From CBFHSF01 sp965658445 (GTDB lineage Bacteria; Bacteroidota; Bacteroidia; Flavobacteriales; Schleiferiaceae): DNA of 64,000 nucleotides. This document shows, piece after piece, positions 40,824 to 49,785 of this stretch. Positions within the stretch are counted from its first letter, which is position 1. Every line of letters starts with the position of its first letter. The DNA is taken from the NCBI GenBank assembly GCA_965658445.1, contig CBFHSF010000007.1, forward strand, positions 68,432 through 132,431, given 5' to 3'. The notes beneath the pieces were generated by a model that made no database searches, was not told the DNA's origin, and saw only the letters and a list, made by a program, of their open reading frames with translations. The translations under genes were made by a program, and so were the position numbers.

Positions 40824-43298
40824 TTAGAATTGTTGACCAATCACAAAGTGAGTTTGCCAACCGCTACGGCCAATGGTTCCGGGAATGTTGTCGAATCCGT
40901 AACCGAGGTCAACACCGAGCAATCCGAACATGGGCATAAAGATTCTCAGACCCACCCCAGCAGAACGCTTGAGGTTAAAGGGACTGTATTGCTTAAACTC
41001 GTTGAAGTTGTTTCCGGCTTCAACAAAAGACAATGCGAATATTTGGGCGTTGGGGTTGGGCGATAGTAAGTATCTAAGTTCTAACATGAACTTGTTGTAA
41101 AGAGCACCTCCTCCGGGAGGAGTCAGCGAGAAGTTGGGGTATCCTCTGAGGGCGATGATATCCCTGCCGTCAATTACAAAGTTTTGAAGTCCGTCTCCAC
41201 CCAAGTAGAATCTCTCAAAGGGAGGTAAGCCAAGGTCCTTGTTGTACGATCCCAAGAAACCAAACTCTGCGTGGGTTCTCAAAACCAATTTATCTACCAT
41301 TTCCGTGTACCAATCTGCGTTGAATTTCCACTTGTGGTATTCTATCCAATTCCATTTTTGAGAGGGGTCAAGGGCTGCGTAATCTACTCTCGAATTCATT
41401 AACGAGAAGGGAGGTGTTAGTTCCCCTGTAAAGCTAAAGTTTGAACCTCTTCTTGGGTAGATAGGGTAATCTGTATTGTTTCTACCGATGGTGAATTTGT
41501 AGTTAATGTTGTTCGAAACTCCCGTGTTAAACGTCAAGAAATCCGTGCGGTAATCTTGAGATCTAAACTGACGGAATTCAATTCCTTGGTAGAAGGTAAA
41601 GTAATCATCTGGCCACTTGAGACGCTTACCCAATCCTACGTTAAATCCAGTAATGTAGAGAGACTGACGGTTAATGTCTGATTTGGGCAATCCGTTGGTT
41701 TGGATGTTGTAGTACATACTCACCGTAAGTGAGTTTGGTTTTTTACCTCCCAACCAAGGTTCTGTAAACGAAACCGAGTAAGACTGGAAGAACAGTCCGT
41801 TGGACTGTGCTCTCAAGCTAATGGTTTGTCCGTCTCCAGAAGGGAGAGGGCTCCAGCTGCTTCCATCAAAAATATTTCTCGCGGAGAAGTTGTTGAAGTT
41901 CAATCCCAACGTTCCCACGATTCGGCCACCACCCCAACCTCCTTGGAGTTCCAACTGGCTGGTAGAACGTTCCGTTACAGTGTATTCCAAATCTACCGTT
42001 CCCGATTCTGGATTGGGCTTGGGGTTTACGTTAAGAGATTGTGGGTCAAAATATCCCAATTGAGCCAATTCACGAATGGTACGCTGAATATCCGTCTTGC
42101 TAAACAAGTCTCCAGGACGCGTTCTGATTTCGCGGTAAACTACGTGGTCATTGGTTCGGTCATTACCCATAACCACTACGCTGTTAACCGTGGCTTGTCG
42201 ACCTTCTCTAATTCTTACTTCTATGTCGATGGAGTCTCTATCCACTCCCACCTCTACAGGCATTACTTGCGAGAACAAATATCCGTTGTCTAGGTAAAGG
42301 GTTGCAATATCCGATCCTGCGGGATCCAAAGAAACGCGTTCTTGTAGGTAACCGGCATCGTAAATATCACCCTTTTTGATTTGAAGAATTTTCTCCAGGA
42401 CCTCGGTTGAATACTTGGTGTTCCCCAAGAAGCTGATGTCTCTAAAGTAGTATTGGTTCCCTTCATCTACGTGAATATCCAATCCAATTCTGCCTTCGTC
42501 TACAACGTAAATAGAATCCTTGAGGATGCGGGCATCTCTAAATCCAAGCTCGTTGTACTTCTGAATGACCAAGCGTTTGTCGGCTTCGTATTCTTCTTTG
42601 AGAAGTTTAGAAGAGGAGAAAATATTCCAAATACTCACTTCCTTAGTCTCATCCATGGCCTTTCTCAAGGTCTTGTCGGCGACCTTTTGGTTACCGATGA
42701 AGTGAATGTGGTCAATCTTAATTCGATTTCCGCGATTAACGCTAATCTCTAGGGTTACGGTGTTTCTGAGCGTATCAGGGAAGGCTTTGATTTCCGCCGT
42801 AGCATCTAAATATCCCTTCTCTAAATAGAATTTGCGAACCTTGTTTTCTGAAGTAACGATGAGGTTTTCTGTTACCACAACGCCGCGGTTGAGTTTGAGG
42901 AGTTCTCTCAGGTCATCTTTCTTGGACTTCTTAACGCCCATAAAGTAGTACTTGGAGAGTTTGGGCAATTCCTTGAGGTGAATTTCCAAAAACACCACTC
43001 GGTTTTGCTTTCCGACGACCTTAATCTGAATGTCTTCAAAGAGTTTTTGCTTCCACAAATTTTTGATGGCACGCTGAACTTCCTCGCCCGGAAGGGTGAT
43101 CTTGTCTCCAATTCGCAGTCCTGAAAGAAGGGTGATTACGTTTTTGTCGAGGTTGTTACCGCCGGTGATTTCTATACCTCCAATTTCGTATTCCACACCC
43201 GGAGTGATGGAAACATCCCCAGATGTAGAGATTTGACCCACGGAAACCCATGAAGTCAAAAGGAAAATGAGGAGGTAGAGTAATCTATTTTTGTGCAT
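40824..43298 (-). CDS. bamA: Outer membrane protein assembly factor BamA
   Basis: An 824-residue outer membrane protein. Signal peptide, five POTRA domains (about 30-450, e.g. YEIGGIEITGGNNLDKNVI, IKIDHIHFIGNQKVADKTLRKAM, YFRDISFLGNTKYSTEVLEKI), then a 16-strand barrel with GGDGLQNFVIDGRDIIALRGYPN (equivalent to the conserved loop-6 VRGF/Y motif) and a C-terminal strand ending in FVIGQQF. It inserts beta-barrel proteins in the outer membrane. It follows uppS by 10 nt. Confidence 0.97.
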   Translation of the reverse strand: MHKNRLLYLLIFLLTSWVSVGQISTSGDVSITPGVEYEIGGIEITGGNNLDKNVITLLSGLRIGDKITLPGEEVQRAIKNLWKQKLFEDIQIKVVGKQNRVVFLEIHLKELPKLSKYYFMGVKKSKKDDLRELLKLNRGVVVTENLIVTSENKVRKFYLEKGYLDATAEIKAFPDTLRNTVTLEISVNRGNRIKIDHIHFIGNQKVADKTLRKAMDETKEVSIWNIFSSSKLLKEEYEADKRLVIQKYNELGFRDARILKDSIYVVDEGRIGLDIHVDEGNQYYFRDISFLGNTKYSTEVLEKILQIKKGDIYDAGYLQERVSLDPAGSDIATLYLDNGYLFSQVMPVEVGVDRDSIDIEVRIREGRQATVNSVVVMGNDRTNDHVVYREIRTRPGDLFSKTDIQRTIRELAQLGYFDPQSLNVNPKPNPESGTVDLEYTVTERSTSQLELQGGWGGGRIVGTLGLNFNNFSARNIFDGSSWSPLPSGDGQTISLRAQSNGLFFQSYSVSFTEPWLGGKKPNSLTVSMYYNIQTNGLPKSDINRQSLYITGFNVGLGKRLKWPDDYFTFYQGIEFRQFRSQDYRTDFLTFNTGVSNNINYKFTIGRNNTDYPIYPRRGSNFSFTGELTPPFSLMNSRVDYAALDPSQKWNWIEYHKWKFNADWYTEMVDKLVLRTHAEFGFLGSYNKDLGLPPFERFYLGGDGLQNFVIDGRDIIALRGYPNFSLTPPGGGALYNKFMLELRYLLSPNPNAQIFALSFVEAGNNFNEFKQYSPFNLKRSAGVGLRIFMPMFGLLGVDLGYGFDNIPGTIGRSGWQTHFVIGQQF

Positions 43299-43308
43299 TC
43301 GTGGTGGC

Positions 43309-44046
43309 TTATTTTATCTGTTCGCTAGTCTTTCCAAACCTGCGTTCTCTGTTTTGGTAGCTGGCCAATGCCAGGTTAAATTCTTCCTTGGTGAATTCGG
43401 GCCACAATTTATCAGAAAAATACAACTCTGCATAGGCAATTTGCCATAAAAGATAGTTGCTGATTCTGTATTCACCACTGGTCCTAATCAACAAGTCAGG
43501 ATCCGGAAGATTGTGGGTGTAAAGGTGTGACGTAAAAGACTTCTCATCGATGTCTTCTACCTTCATTTCTCCTGCGGCAACCTTAGTGGCAATTTCCTTG
43601 GTAGCGGATAGAATTTCTTCTTTACTGGAATAGCTCAAGGCCAAGGTCAACATCATGCGGTCATTTTGGGCCGTTTGTTCCATAACCGACTGGAGGCCTC
43701 TTTGGCAGTCGCCAGGTAAGGTTTCCATCTTTCCGATGGTGTTGAGTTGAATTTTGTTGTTTTGCAAAGTTTCAATTTCCTTTTCCAAAGAACTCACCAA
43801 CAGGCGCATCAGTCCATTGACCTCTGCTTTGGGGCGATTCCAATTTTCTGTGGAAAAGGCGTAAACCGTGAGGTATTTTACTCCGGATTCTGCAGCGGCC
43901 GTGGCAATTTCTTTGAGTGCAGAGACTCCCGATTCATGACCTTTAAGTCGAGTCAAGAAGCCCTGCTTCTTAGCCCAACGGCCATTTCCGTCCATTATTA
44001 TGGCAACGTGTTGCGGTACGCTTTTCTCTGTAATTGTTCGGCCCAT
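43309..44046 (-). CDS. uppS: Isoprenyl (undecaprenyl) diphosphate synthase
   Basis: A 245-residue cis-prenyltransferase. Signature residues: HVAIIMDGNGRWAKKQG (catalytic Asp), GHESGVSALKEIATAA, YLTVYAFSTENWNRP, and DLLIRTSGEYRISNYLLWQIAYAELYF. It makes the C55 lipid carrier for peptidoglycan. I use the ATG at 44046, not the TTG just upstream. It lies between the DUF6089 gene and bamA, as in many Flavobacteriia. Confidence 0.97.
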   Translation of the reverse strand: MGRTITEKSVPQHVAIIMDGNGRWAKKQGFLTRLKGHESGVSALKEIATAAAESGVKYLTVYAFSTENWNRPKAEVNGLMRLLVSSLEKEIETLQNNKIQLNTIGKMETLPGDCQRGLQSVMEQTAQNDRMMLTLALSYSSKEEILSATKEIATKVAAGEMKVEDIDEKSFTSHLYTHNLPDPDLLIRTSGEYRISNYLLWQIAYAELYFSDKLWPEFTKEEFNLALASYQNRERRFGKTSEQIK

Positions 44047-44064
44047 CAAAACAGCTATATCCTC

Positions 44065-44874
44065 CTATCTAAATTTCTTGCATCGTTCCCTTTTGGGAGT
44101 AAGCGCAAAGAAAAACTTTATTCCCGAAAAAACATACCAATCATTTGTTAAAGAATTCCCTCTAGCCGTTCCGGTTTTATCAGAACTGGAGAGAGATCGA
44201 TCGGCAAAATATGCAGCAACATCCCCTTTTTCTTGCGCGAGCAAGGTGGGGTCTACGTAATCAGAGCTTACGTCGTCTAAGTAATCGGTAGAAGTGGTTC
44301 TAAACCCAACCTCAAAAGCCATAGAAACATCTTGGCTTAAACTCAACCGGTATCCCATTCCAAAGGGAAGAGAGAAACCGGTGCGTCCGTAGGGAGTGAT
44401 TTGGGCTAGAGAAGTTCCTTGTCCCTCTGTAGACAACGGCTGAAGATCCACCCATTCGTCGTTGTACTTTCCTTGAGGGTTAAAGGTAAAAAGACCTATT
44501 CCTCCAAAGATGTAGGAACTGTGATTTTTGGTTTTAGACCCCGTGATATACGGAAGGAAATTAAATTCCATGATAACAGCCGCTTCAAAGATATTGGAGC
44601 GGAACTCGTAGTTTCTGTCTACTCTGTAGTCCAAGCTAGACTGTGCATCGTTGGCATAGATTTGCCCGTAAGAACCCGAAGCTCTGATGGCATAGTGTTC
44701 GTCAAATTGATGTCTAAATTCTGCCGTACCATACCAGCGCTGCGGAAGGGATACTCCGTAGTTCCCTACGTCACCCAAAAAGTTGGTTCCGCCACCTCCC
44801 AGTCCAAATTCGGAAAGTTGTCCAAATCCAAACAGTGGTAAAAAACTGAATAACAGAATAGTGAGTCTTTTCAT
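44065..44874 (-). CDS. DUF6089 outer membrane beta-barrel protein
   Basis: A 269-residue protein: signal peptide MKRLTILLFSFLPLFGFGQ, then LSEFGLGGGGTNFLGDVGNYG and barrel strands (RWYGTAEFRHQFDEHYAIRAS, FEAAVIMEFNFLPY, SYIFGGIGLFTFNPQG), ending FSGIKFFFALTPKRERC. This is the DUF6089 family of Bacteroidota, found in this same nadK-uppS-bamA neighbourhood; function unknown. The start at 44874 is supported by the promoter at 44893, which overlaps the more upstream ATG. Confidence 0.9.
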   Translation of the reverse strand: MKRLTILLFSFLPLFGFGQLSEFGLGGGGTNFLGDVGNYGVSLPQRWYGTAEFRHQFDEHYAIRASGSYGQIYANDAQSSLDYRVDRNYEFRSNIFEAAVIMEFNFLPYITGSKTKNHSSYIFGGIGLFTFNPQGKYNDEWVDLQPLSTEGQGTSLAQITPYGRTGFSLPFGMGYRLSLSQDVSMAFEVGFRTTSTDYLDDVSSDYVDPTLLAQEKGDVAAYFADRSLSSSDKTGTARGNSLTNDWYVFSGIKFFFALTPKRERCKKFR

Positions 44875-44892
44875 TTTGTCTTGCAAAGGGCG

Positions 44893-44900
44893 CAAATATA
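44893..44900 (-). promoter_or_regulatory. -7 element of the DUF6089 gene
   Basis: TATATTTG on the minus strand matches TAnnTTTG, 18 nt before the ATG at 44874. It suggests a transcript starting inside the nadK-uppS string of genes. Confidence 0.5.
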
Positions 44901-44931
44901 CAGAATCTAAGGGTAAAATAGAGGTGCTTTT

Positions 44932-45807
44932 TTAATTCCTTCTGTCCAATCCCCAAAGTAATTTATTCCTAAGGGTAGTGGGGAAATCCTGCACGTCGGT
45001 CTGAACCAATTGAATCTGAAAATCCGCACATTTTAATGTGATTTCTACCTCTTCATCAAAGGCGTAAATCCGGGAGTCCAAAGACGTCAAGAATTCTTTC
45101 TCTCGAGTTTCCACCTTGAGTGTAATCGTGTAGTTGTTGGGTATAACGAACGGACGTACGTTTAGATTATGCGGAGCAATGGGTGTAATCACGAAATTTT
45201 CAGATCCCGGCATGATGATGGGACCTCCACAACTCAGTGAATAACCCGTAGATCCCGTAGGAGTGGCTACAATCAGACCATCGGCCCAGTAGGAGTTGAG
45301 GTATTCATCGTTGATGTAGGTGTGGACGGTAATCATGGACGTGGTGTCCTTTCTGGAAACGGTGACCTCGTTGAGGGCAAATCGAGGTTCGATATGCTGG
45401 TCAGAGGTCGTTTCCATAGACAACAACCTACGATTGTTGATTTTAAATCTTCCTGAGAGCAAGGATTGAATGGCCGTTGGGATTTCCTCTTTTGAGACAT
45501 TCGCCAAAAATCCCAAACGACCCGTATTGATACCTAAAATGGGAATGTTTTCCTTTCTCACTAAAGTGGCTGCATCCAAAATGGTTCCGTCGCCACCTAT
45601 GGTAATTAAGAATTTAGGCGCCAATCGGGCTAAGTCTTCGTGATTTGAAAATGTCGGAAAGCTCAAGTCTATATCACAGTGCTCAATCAAAAAATCATTG
45701 AGTTCGCTGTAGACAAATACTTGCGTACCTCCCAGTTCCTTGTACAGGTTTTCTATGTAGGGTCTCGCTTCTTTGGAAAAAGATTTACCGTAAATCGCTA
45801 CTTTCAT
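44932..45807 (-). CDS. nadK: NAD kinase
   Basis: A 291-residue cytosolic enzyme phosphorylating NAD to NADP. The GGDGTILDAA motif (Asp catalytic, near residue 74), the NTGRLGFLANV segment, the NE motif in ALNEVTVSRKD, and the glycine-rich DGLIVATPTGSTGYSLSCGGPI loop are all present. Normal length. It begins 2 nt after the CBS-domain gene stop, so the two are cotranscribed. Confidence 0.97.
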   Translation of the reverse strand: MKVAIYGKSFSKEARPYIENLYKELGGTQVFVYSELNDFLIEHCDIDLSFPTFSNHEDLARLAPKFLITIGGDGTILDAATLVRKENIPILGINTGRLGFLANVSKEEIPTAIQSLLSGRFKINNRRLLSMETTSDQHIEPRFALNEVTVSRKDTTSMITVHTYINDEYLNSYWADGLIVATPTGSTGYSLSCGGPIIMPGSENFVITPIAPHNLNVRPFVIPNNYTITLKVETREKEFLTSLDSRIYAFDEEVEITLKCADFQIQLVQTDVQDFPTTLRNKLLWGLDRRN

Positions 45808-45809
45808 TC

Positions 45810-46469
45810 CTACATGTTTAGGTACTTCATAAAGGCTTCGTATCGGTGCTTAATGTCCGATGCGTGATCACTTTCGTGGAAAGAAGCCAATACGGAGTAA
45901 TCGTATCTAGAGAAGGTCTGAAGAATCCGAGTAAGATCCTTTTTATTGATTTTTATCGCTACTTCTAATTCTCCAGGCGGCTCGGAGGCCGAAACCCAAC
46001 TCGCCAAAATTTTGGCGTCATCCGACTCCACAATCTGGGCGATTTGAGACATCTGAAAATCCTTGTCGTGAATTTTGAGAACGACAATTCCTCCTTCATG
46101 AGAAAAAGAAAGAGAATCTCCCATGGCCATAACCATATCTTGAGGTAAGAGGCAACCAAGGTAGTCTCCTTCGGCATCCAAGACTGGGAGTAGTGAGACG
46201 TTGTACTGCGAAAACATTCTAAAGGCCTCCACAATGTGTTGGCCACTTTCCGCAAAACATCTAATGAGTTTTGAACTTCCGCGCTTTACATTGGTTTCTT
46301 CATCGAGTTCCAACAGGTCGTCTTCAGAAACCAAACCGAGGTAGTTTCCGTTTTCACCTACGGGAAGGTGCTCCACCTTAAAGTCCTCCATAACGTTGAA
46401 GGCATAGCTCACCAAGTCATCGGGAGCAATAAGTGGAATATCTTTTTGTAAAAGCTCTTGCGAAGTCAT
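45810..46469 (-). CDS. CBS-domain protein
   Basis: A 219-residue cytosolic protein with a pair of CBS motifs (about 1-130: IPLIAPDDLVSYAFNVMEDFKVEHLPVGENGNYLGLVSEDDLLE and QHIVEAFRMFSQYNVSLLPVLDAEGDYLGCLLPQDMV). A C-terminal ACT-like region (about 140-210) follows, with GGIVVLKIHDKDFQMSQIAQIVESDDA. CBS pairs bind adenosine nucleotides. Fused CBS-ACT proteins just before nadK recur in Flavobacteriia. The possible -7 element ends 5 nt before its ATG, so the mRNA may have almost no leader. Confidence 0.85.
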   Translation of the reverse strand: MTSQELLQKDIPLIAPDDLVSYAFNVMEDFKVEHLPVGENGNYLGLVSEDDLLELDEETNVKRGSSKLIRCFAESGQHIVEAFRMFSQYNVSLLPVLDAEGDYLGCLLPQDMVMAMGDSLSFSHEGGIVVLKIHDKDFQMSQIAQIVESDDAKILASWVSASEPPGELEVAIKINKKDLTRILQTFSRYDYSVLASFHESDHASDIKHRYEAFMKYLNM

Positions 46470-46473
46470 TATA

Positions 46474-46502
46474 CAAATTTAAGGTTTTTTACCTTTGTCA
46501 AT
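46474..46502 (-). promoter_or_regulatory. Promoter of the CBS-nadK unit
   Basis: On the minus strand TTGAC (46502) and TAAATTTG (46474-46481) have about 19 nt between them, a good -33/-7 match. It overlaps the divergent pdxJ promoter. Confidence 0.5.
46490..46497 (+). promoter_or_regulatory. -7 element of pdxJ
   Basis: TACCTTTG, an exact TAnnTTTG match, 18 nt before the pdxJ ATG (46516). An alternative TTG start at 46495 lies inside it. Confidence 0.5.
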
Positions 46503-46515
46503 TATAAAAATACAC

Positions 46516-47247
46516 ATGACCCAATTAAGCGTAAATATTAATAAAATCGCCACTTTGCGCAATGCGCGAGGAGGGGATGTGCCCAACGTAATTGAAGTAG
46601 CTAAAGACTGTGAAAAGTTTGGTGCTCAAGGAATTACCGTTCACCCAAGACCCGATGAAAGACATATTACTTACGTGGATGTAAGAGAATTGAGTCAAGT
46701 GGTCACCACAGAGTTCAACATTGAAGGTTATCCCACCAATGACTTTATTGATTTGGTTACCGAGGTAAAGCCTGCACAAGTAACCCTTGTTCCGGATTCT
46801 CCAGAAGTCTTGACTTCAAACGCCGGTTGGGATACCGTAAAGCATTTGGGTTTTCTAAAGGAGGTGGTCAATCACTTTAAGCGCAATGACATCCGAACTT
46901 CACTTTTTGTGGAGACCAATGTTCACATGATAGAAGGTGCAAAAGCATCGGGTACGGACAGAATTGAGCTCTACACAGAGTCCTATGCCAAGGCCTTTCC
47001 CATGAACCCAGAAATTGCTGTGAATCCGTTTACGTTGGCGGCTAAATACGCAACAACCCTAGGGTTGGGAGTAAACGCGGGGCATGATTTAAGCTTGGAG
47101 AACTTGGCGTATTTTGCCTCTCATGTTCCTGAGTTGTTAGAGGTTTCTATAGGACACGCCCTGATTTCTGATGCCCTCTATTACGGATTGGAAAACACCA
47201 TTCAGATGTACAGAGGAAAGTTGGGAGGAACGGTAGTATCTCATTAG
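46516..47247 (+). CDS. pdxJ: Pyridoxine 5'-phosphate synthase
   Basis: A 243-residue TIM-barrel enzyme joining amino-acetone phosphate and deoxyxylulose phosphate in vitamin B6 synthesis. Marks: LSVNINKIATLRNARGGDVPNV, GITVHPRPDERHI (HxR phosphate site), QVTLVPDSPEVLTSNAGWD, FVETN, RIELYTESYA, GLGVNAGHDLSLENL, SIGHALISDALYYGLE. The start is set at 46516 (MTQLSVN), since the upstream TTG is part of the promoter. Followed by a hydrolase gene 30 nt away. Confidence 0.97.
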   Translation: MTQLSVNINKIATLRNARGGDVPNVIEVAKDCEKFGAQGITVHPRPDERHITYVDVRELSQVVTTEFNIEGYPTNDFIDLVTEVKPAQVTLVPDSPEVLTSNAGWDTVKHLGFLKEVVNHFKRNDIRTSLFVETNVHMIEGAKASGTDRIELYTESYAKAFPMNPEIAVNPFTLAAKYATTLGLGVNAGHDLSLENLAYFASHVPELLEVSIGHALISDALYYGLENTIQMYRGKLGGTVVSH

Positions 47248-47277
47248 GACTTCGGTCTTACAAAAACACAATACAGC

Positions 47278-48051
47278 ATGACGGTTGATTTATTTTCTAG
47301 AGTTATTGGAGAAGGGGAGCCCCTAATTATTCTTCACGGCCTCTTTGGCATGGGAGATAATTGGCAAACTCTTGGCAAGAAATGGGCAGAGCAAGGCTAT
47401 GCCGTTCACATAATCGACCAAAGAAACCACGGTCAGACCGAAAATACCGAAGACTTCTCCTATCAGCTGATGTCCGATGATTTGTTGGCCTACTTGGATC
47501 AGCACGGATTGGATAAAGTGTCCATTCTCGGGCACTCTATGGGTGGAAAGGTAGCTATGTTGTTTGCCACTCAGCATCCTGAACGCGTGAATAAACTAAT
47601 GATTGTAGATATCGCGCCCAAGGGCTATCCCGTTCATCACAATGAAATCATTGCCGGCCTCAAAACTTTAGACTTTTCCATTTTGACTTCTCGAAGAGAG
47701 GCCGACGCGGAATTGGCCAAATCACTTCCCAATATGGCCATCCGACAGTTCTTGCTAAAGAGCTTGTACTGGGTAGAAAAGGGTCAATTGGGGTTGCGAT
47801 TTAACCTGGATTCCATTTCCAAGCACATAGAAATGGTCGGTGAAGCCTTGTTACCAGAAGCCACTTTTGATGGGCCTACGACCTTTATTCGCGGGGCCAA
47901 TTCTGGATACATTGTAGATGGCGACATGGATTTGATCAGACATCATTTTCCCGCAGCTCAACTGGTGACCGCTCCAGGCGCTGGACATTGGGTCCATGCC
48001 GAAAATCCTCAGTTGGTGTACGACGAGACCTGTAAACTGTTGAAGTCCTAA
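47278..48051 (+). CDS. Alpha/beta hydrolase (YbfF-like esterase)
   Basis: A 257-residue soluble hydrolase. It has the oxyanion region LHGLFGMGDNWQTLGKKW, RNHGQTEN, nucleophile elbow GHSMGGKVAM (Ser near residue 84), LMIVDIAPKGYP and the catalytic His in GAGHWVHAENP. The pattern is that of the YbfF-type acyl-CoA esterases. Substrate unknown. It may be cotranscribed with pdxJ (30 nt). Confidence 0.92.
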   Translation: MTVDLFSRVIGEGEPLIILHGLFGMGDNWQTLGKKWAEQGYAVHIIDQRNHGQTENTEDFSYQLMSDDLLAYLDQHGLDKVSILGHSMGGKVAMLFATQHPERVNKLMIVDIAPKGYPVHHNEIIAGLKTLDFSILTSRREADAELAKSLPNMAIRQFLLKSLYWVEKGQLGLRFNLDSISKHIEMVGEALLPEATFDGPTTFIRGANSGYIVDGDMDLIRHHFPAAQLVTAPGAGHWVHAENPQLVYDETCKLLKS

Positions 48052-48074
48052 ACTATTGGAGTCCTAAGTTCGGC

Positions 48075-49286
48075 CTACTCTCCTTCGATGGGGAAAAGGG
48101 GAAGTGACTTCGTCAATAGCACCTCTTTACCATCAATCATTGTGGCTTTCAAGGAGTCTTGTTCTCCTCTAAAAGTGGAGAGTTGCCATTCGTAAAACTC
48201 ACAATAATCTTTAAAGTCGGGTAGGGGCACTCCGTTTAAGGCCGTAAGGGTATCGCCTCTTCTCAGACCATTTTCATGGTTGAGGTGTTCTTCCAATAAA
48301 GACCCTACGGTGATGTAATCACCACTTTTTGAAAGTCCCAGCCAAAAGGACTTGGGTTCTTTGGCTTTTTTCTGGGCACCGTGAAAAATGATTTGCTGAT
48401 TGATGTGATCTAGGGAAACGCGATCCCACATCCTCAAAACCTGTTGACCAATTTTTCCCTTTTCATTTTCCTGAAACGAAATGATCATTCCAGGAACTTC
48501 TACAGAATCAACGGCAAAGTGTTTTGGGAAACACTCTTTGGAAGTGTCCAGCCCCGCCCCAAAAACTCCCTGAGAGGTGCCGTCTATATACGTCAATTCA
48601 GGGTAGAGGAAGAGGTCGTCGTTGAGTTTATCTTTTACATCTGCCGGTAGGTCAATGGCTCCACCGGAGCCCGTGTCTAAGAGTATGTTGGAAACGGTCT
48701 TGTTTCCAATGTTGAGATTTACCAACGGACGACGGTTTTGTGAAAAGGAAGCCACCAAGTCTCCTTCGCCGGCTTCTAAGGGTTGGTCTGTAACCGTAAA
48801 GGTGTTGGTGGTGTAATCACTGGTCCACTGGGCGCGGCGAATGGCATTTTGCCCGAGGATGCCGTCATAGGCGACACAGCGAACAGCACTGTTTTCTGGG
48901 TAATCAATAACGGCCGCCAAAACCTCTTCAAAGTGCAGATCTCCGAGTTTTACCTCTGGAATAAGAACCAACGGAGATTTTTTGACGTTGCCCTGGGAAT
49001 CTCTAATGGAATTGGAGCCCACTTCCTCTGCATTGATTTTTGCAGCACCTTCTGCAGTAAGAACGGTATAGGAAGCCCCCGTGTCCCAGATAAATTCTAG
49101 GGGCACGCCGTCTACGTAAACGGTGACCACTTGCAGTCTGCTTTTGGTGACAAAGGGTATGGTGGTTGAGAAGTTTTCTTCTCTCAACGTGGTGCCATCT
49201 CTCAACTTGGAGATGTTTCCAAAGCTGCAACCCATCACGGTGGCCAGAAGAGCACCTGTGATCAGTCGAGATAGATAAGTAGGCAT
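48075..49286 (-). CDS. Retropepsin-like aspartyl protease lipoprotein with PDZ domain
   Basis: A 403-residue envelope lipoprotein (lipobox VMGC, Cys about 20). Two pepsin-type active-site motifs lie in one chain, DTGASYT (about residue 69) and DTGSGGA (about residue 205). A C-terminal PDZ domain (about 305-375) contains LRRGDTLTALNGVPL. This two-lobe retropepsin-plus-PDZ layout recurs in Bacteroidota aspartyl proteases. Targets unknown. Its ATG overlaps the TAA of the DUF2141 gene (TAATG), so translation is coupled. Confidence 0.9.
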   Translation of the reverse strand: MPTYLSRLITGALLATVMGCSFGNISKLRDGTTLREENFSTTIPFVTKSRLQVVTVYVDGVPLEFIWDTGASYTVLTAEGAAKINAEEVGSNSIRDSQGNVKKSPLVLIPEVKLGDLHFEEVLAAVIDYPENSAVRCVAYDGILGQNAIRRAQWTSDYTTNTFTVTDQPLEAGEGDLVASFSQNRRPLVNLNIGNKTVSNILLDTGSGGAIDLPADVKDKLNDDLFLYPELTYIDGTSQGVFGAGLDTSKECFPKHFAVDSVEVPGMIISFQENEKGKIGQQVLRMWDRVSLDHINQQIIFHGAQKKAKEPKSFWLGLSKSGDYITVGSLLEEHLNHENGLRRGDTLTALNGVPLPDFKDYCEFYEWQLSTFRGEQDSLKATMIDGKEVLLTKSLPLFPIEGE

Positions 49287-49750
49287 TATTTGATTTTTAT
49301 GGAGTGTGAAGTATTTCCTTTAACGGTAAACTTCTGATCTTCTAATGAGGGCTCGCTAAAAGTTTCGCGAGCGTTGTTAGAAAATCCATAGGGTTCGGTA
49401 GGTTGTCCAAACATTCCCTTGTCCAATTCTCCATTGCTGTTTACATCATGGAACATGGCAATGGTATACTCTCCATTGGAGGGCAGTGAAATAGACACCT
49501 TTTGACGCGGGGTACTGCTTACTTTTACCTTTTCCAATTTCACGTCTTCACCCTTGGCGTTGCGAACAGCAATCATTAAAAAGCCTTTTGATTTTTTGAT
49601 GTTCTCTACGGTTAAGGTCAATGTGGGAGATTCCATGGGCAATGCATTTACATTCAAAGAAATCAATGAAAAAGTGAATACCAATAGCAGTAGGATTCGT
49701 GCGCTTTGCTGAAGGGATGAGGTTTTGCGAAAAGTGCTAGAAGTTGTCAT
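49286..49750 (-). CDS. DUF2141 family secreted protein
   Basis: A 154-residue exported protein: long signal peptide (ILLLLVFTFSLISLNVNA), then LTLTVENIKKSKGFLMIAVRN, GEYTIAMFHDVNSNGELDKGMFGQPTEPYGFSNNA and a C-terminal strand. HDVNxNGELDxxxFGxPxEPYGFSNNA is the DUF2141 signature. It resembles a beta-sandwich; function unknown. It overlaps the protease gene by 1 nt and lies 35 nt after the T9SS-type gene. Confidence 0.93.
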   Translation of the reverse strand: MTTSSTFRKTSSLQQSARILLLLVFTFSLISLNVNALPMESPTLTLTVENIKKSKGFLMIAVRNAKGEDVKLEKVKVSSTPRQKVSISLPSNGEYTIAMFHDVNSNGELDKGMFGQPTEPYGFSNNARETFSEPSLEDQKFTVKGNTSHSIKIK

Positions 49751-49785
49751 ATGTTAGCGCTTGATTAGGCGGAGTTCAATCCATT

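Noticed and set aside
46495..46515. TTG start for pdxJ (and similar TTG starts at 36124 and 44049)
   Set aside because: For pdxJ and the desaturase the TTG is part of the TAnnTTTG promoter element; for uppS an ATG one codon later fits the family. The ATG starts fit homologues better.
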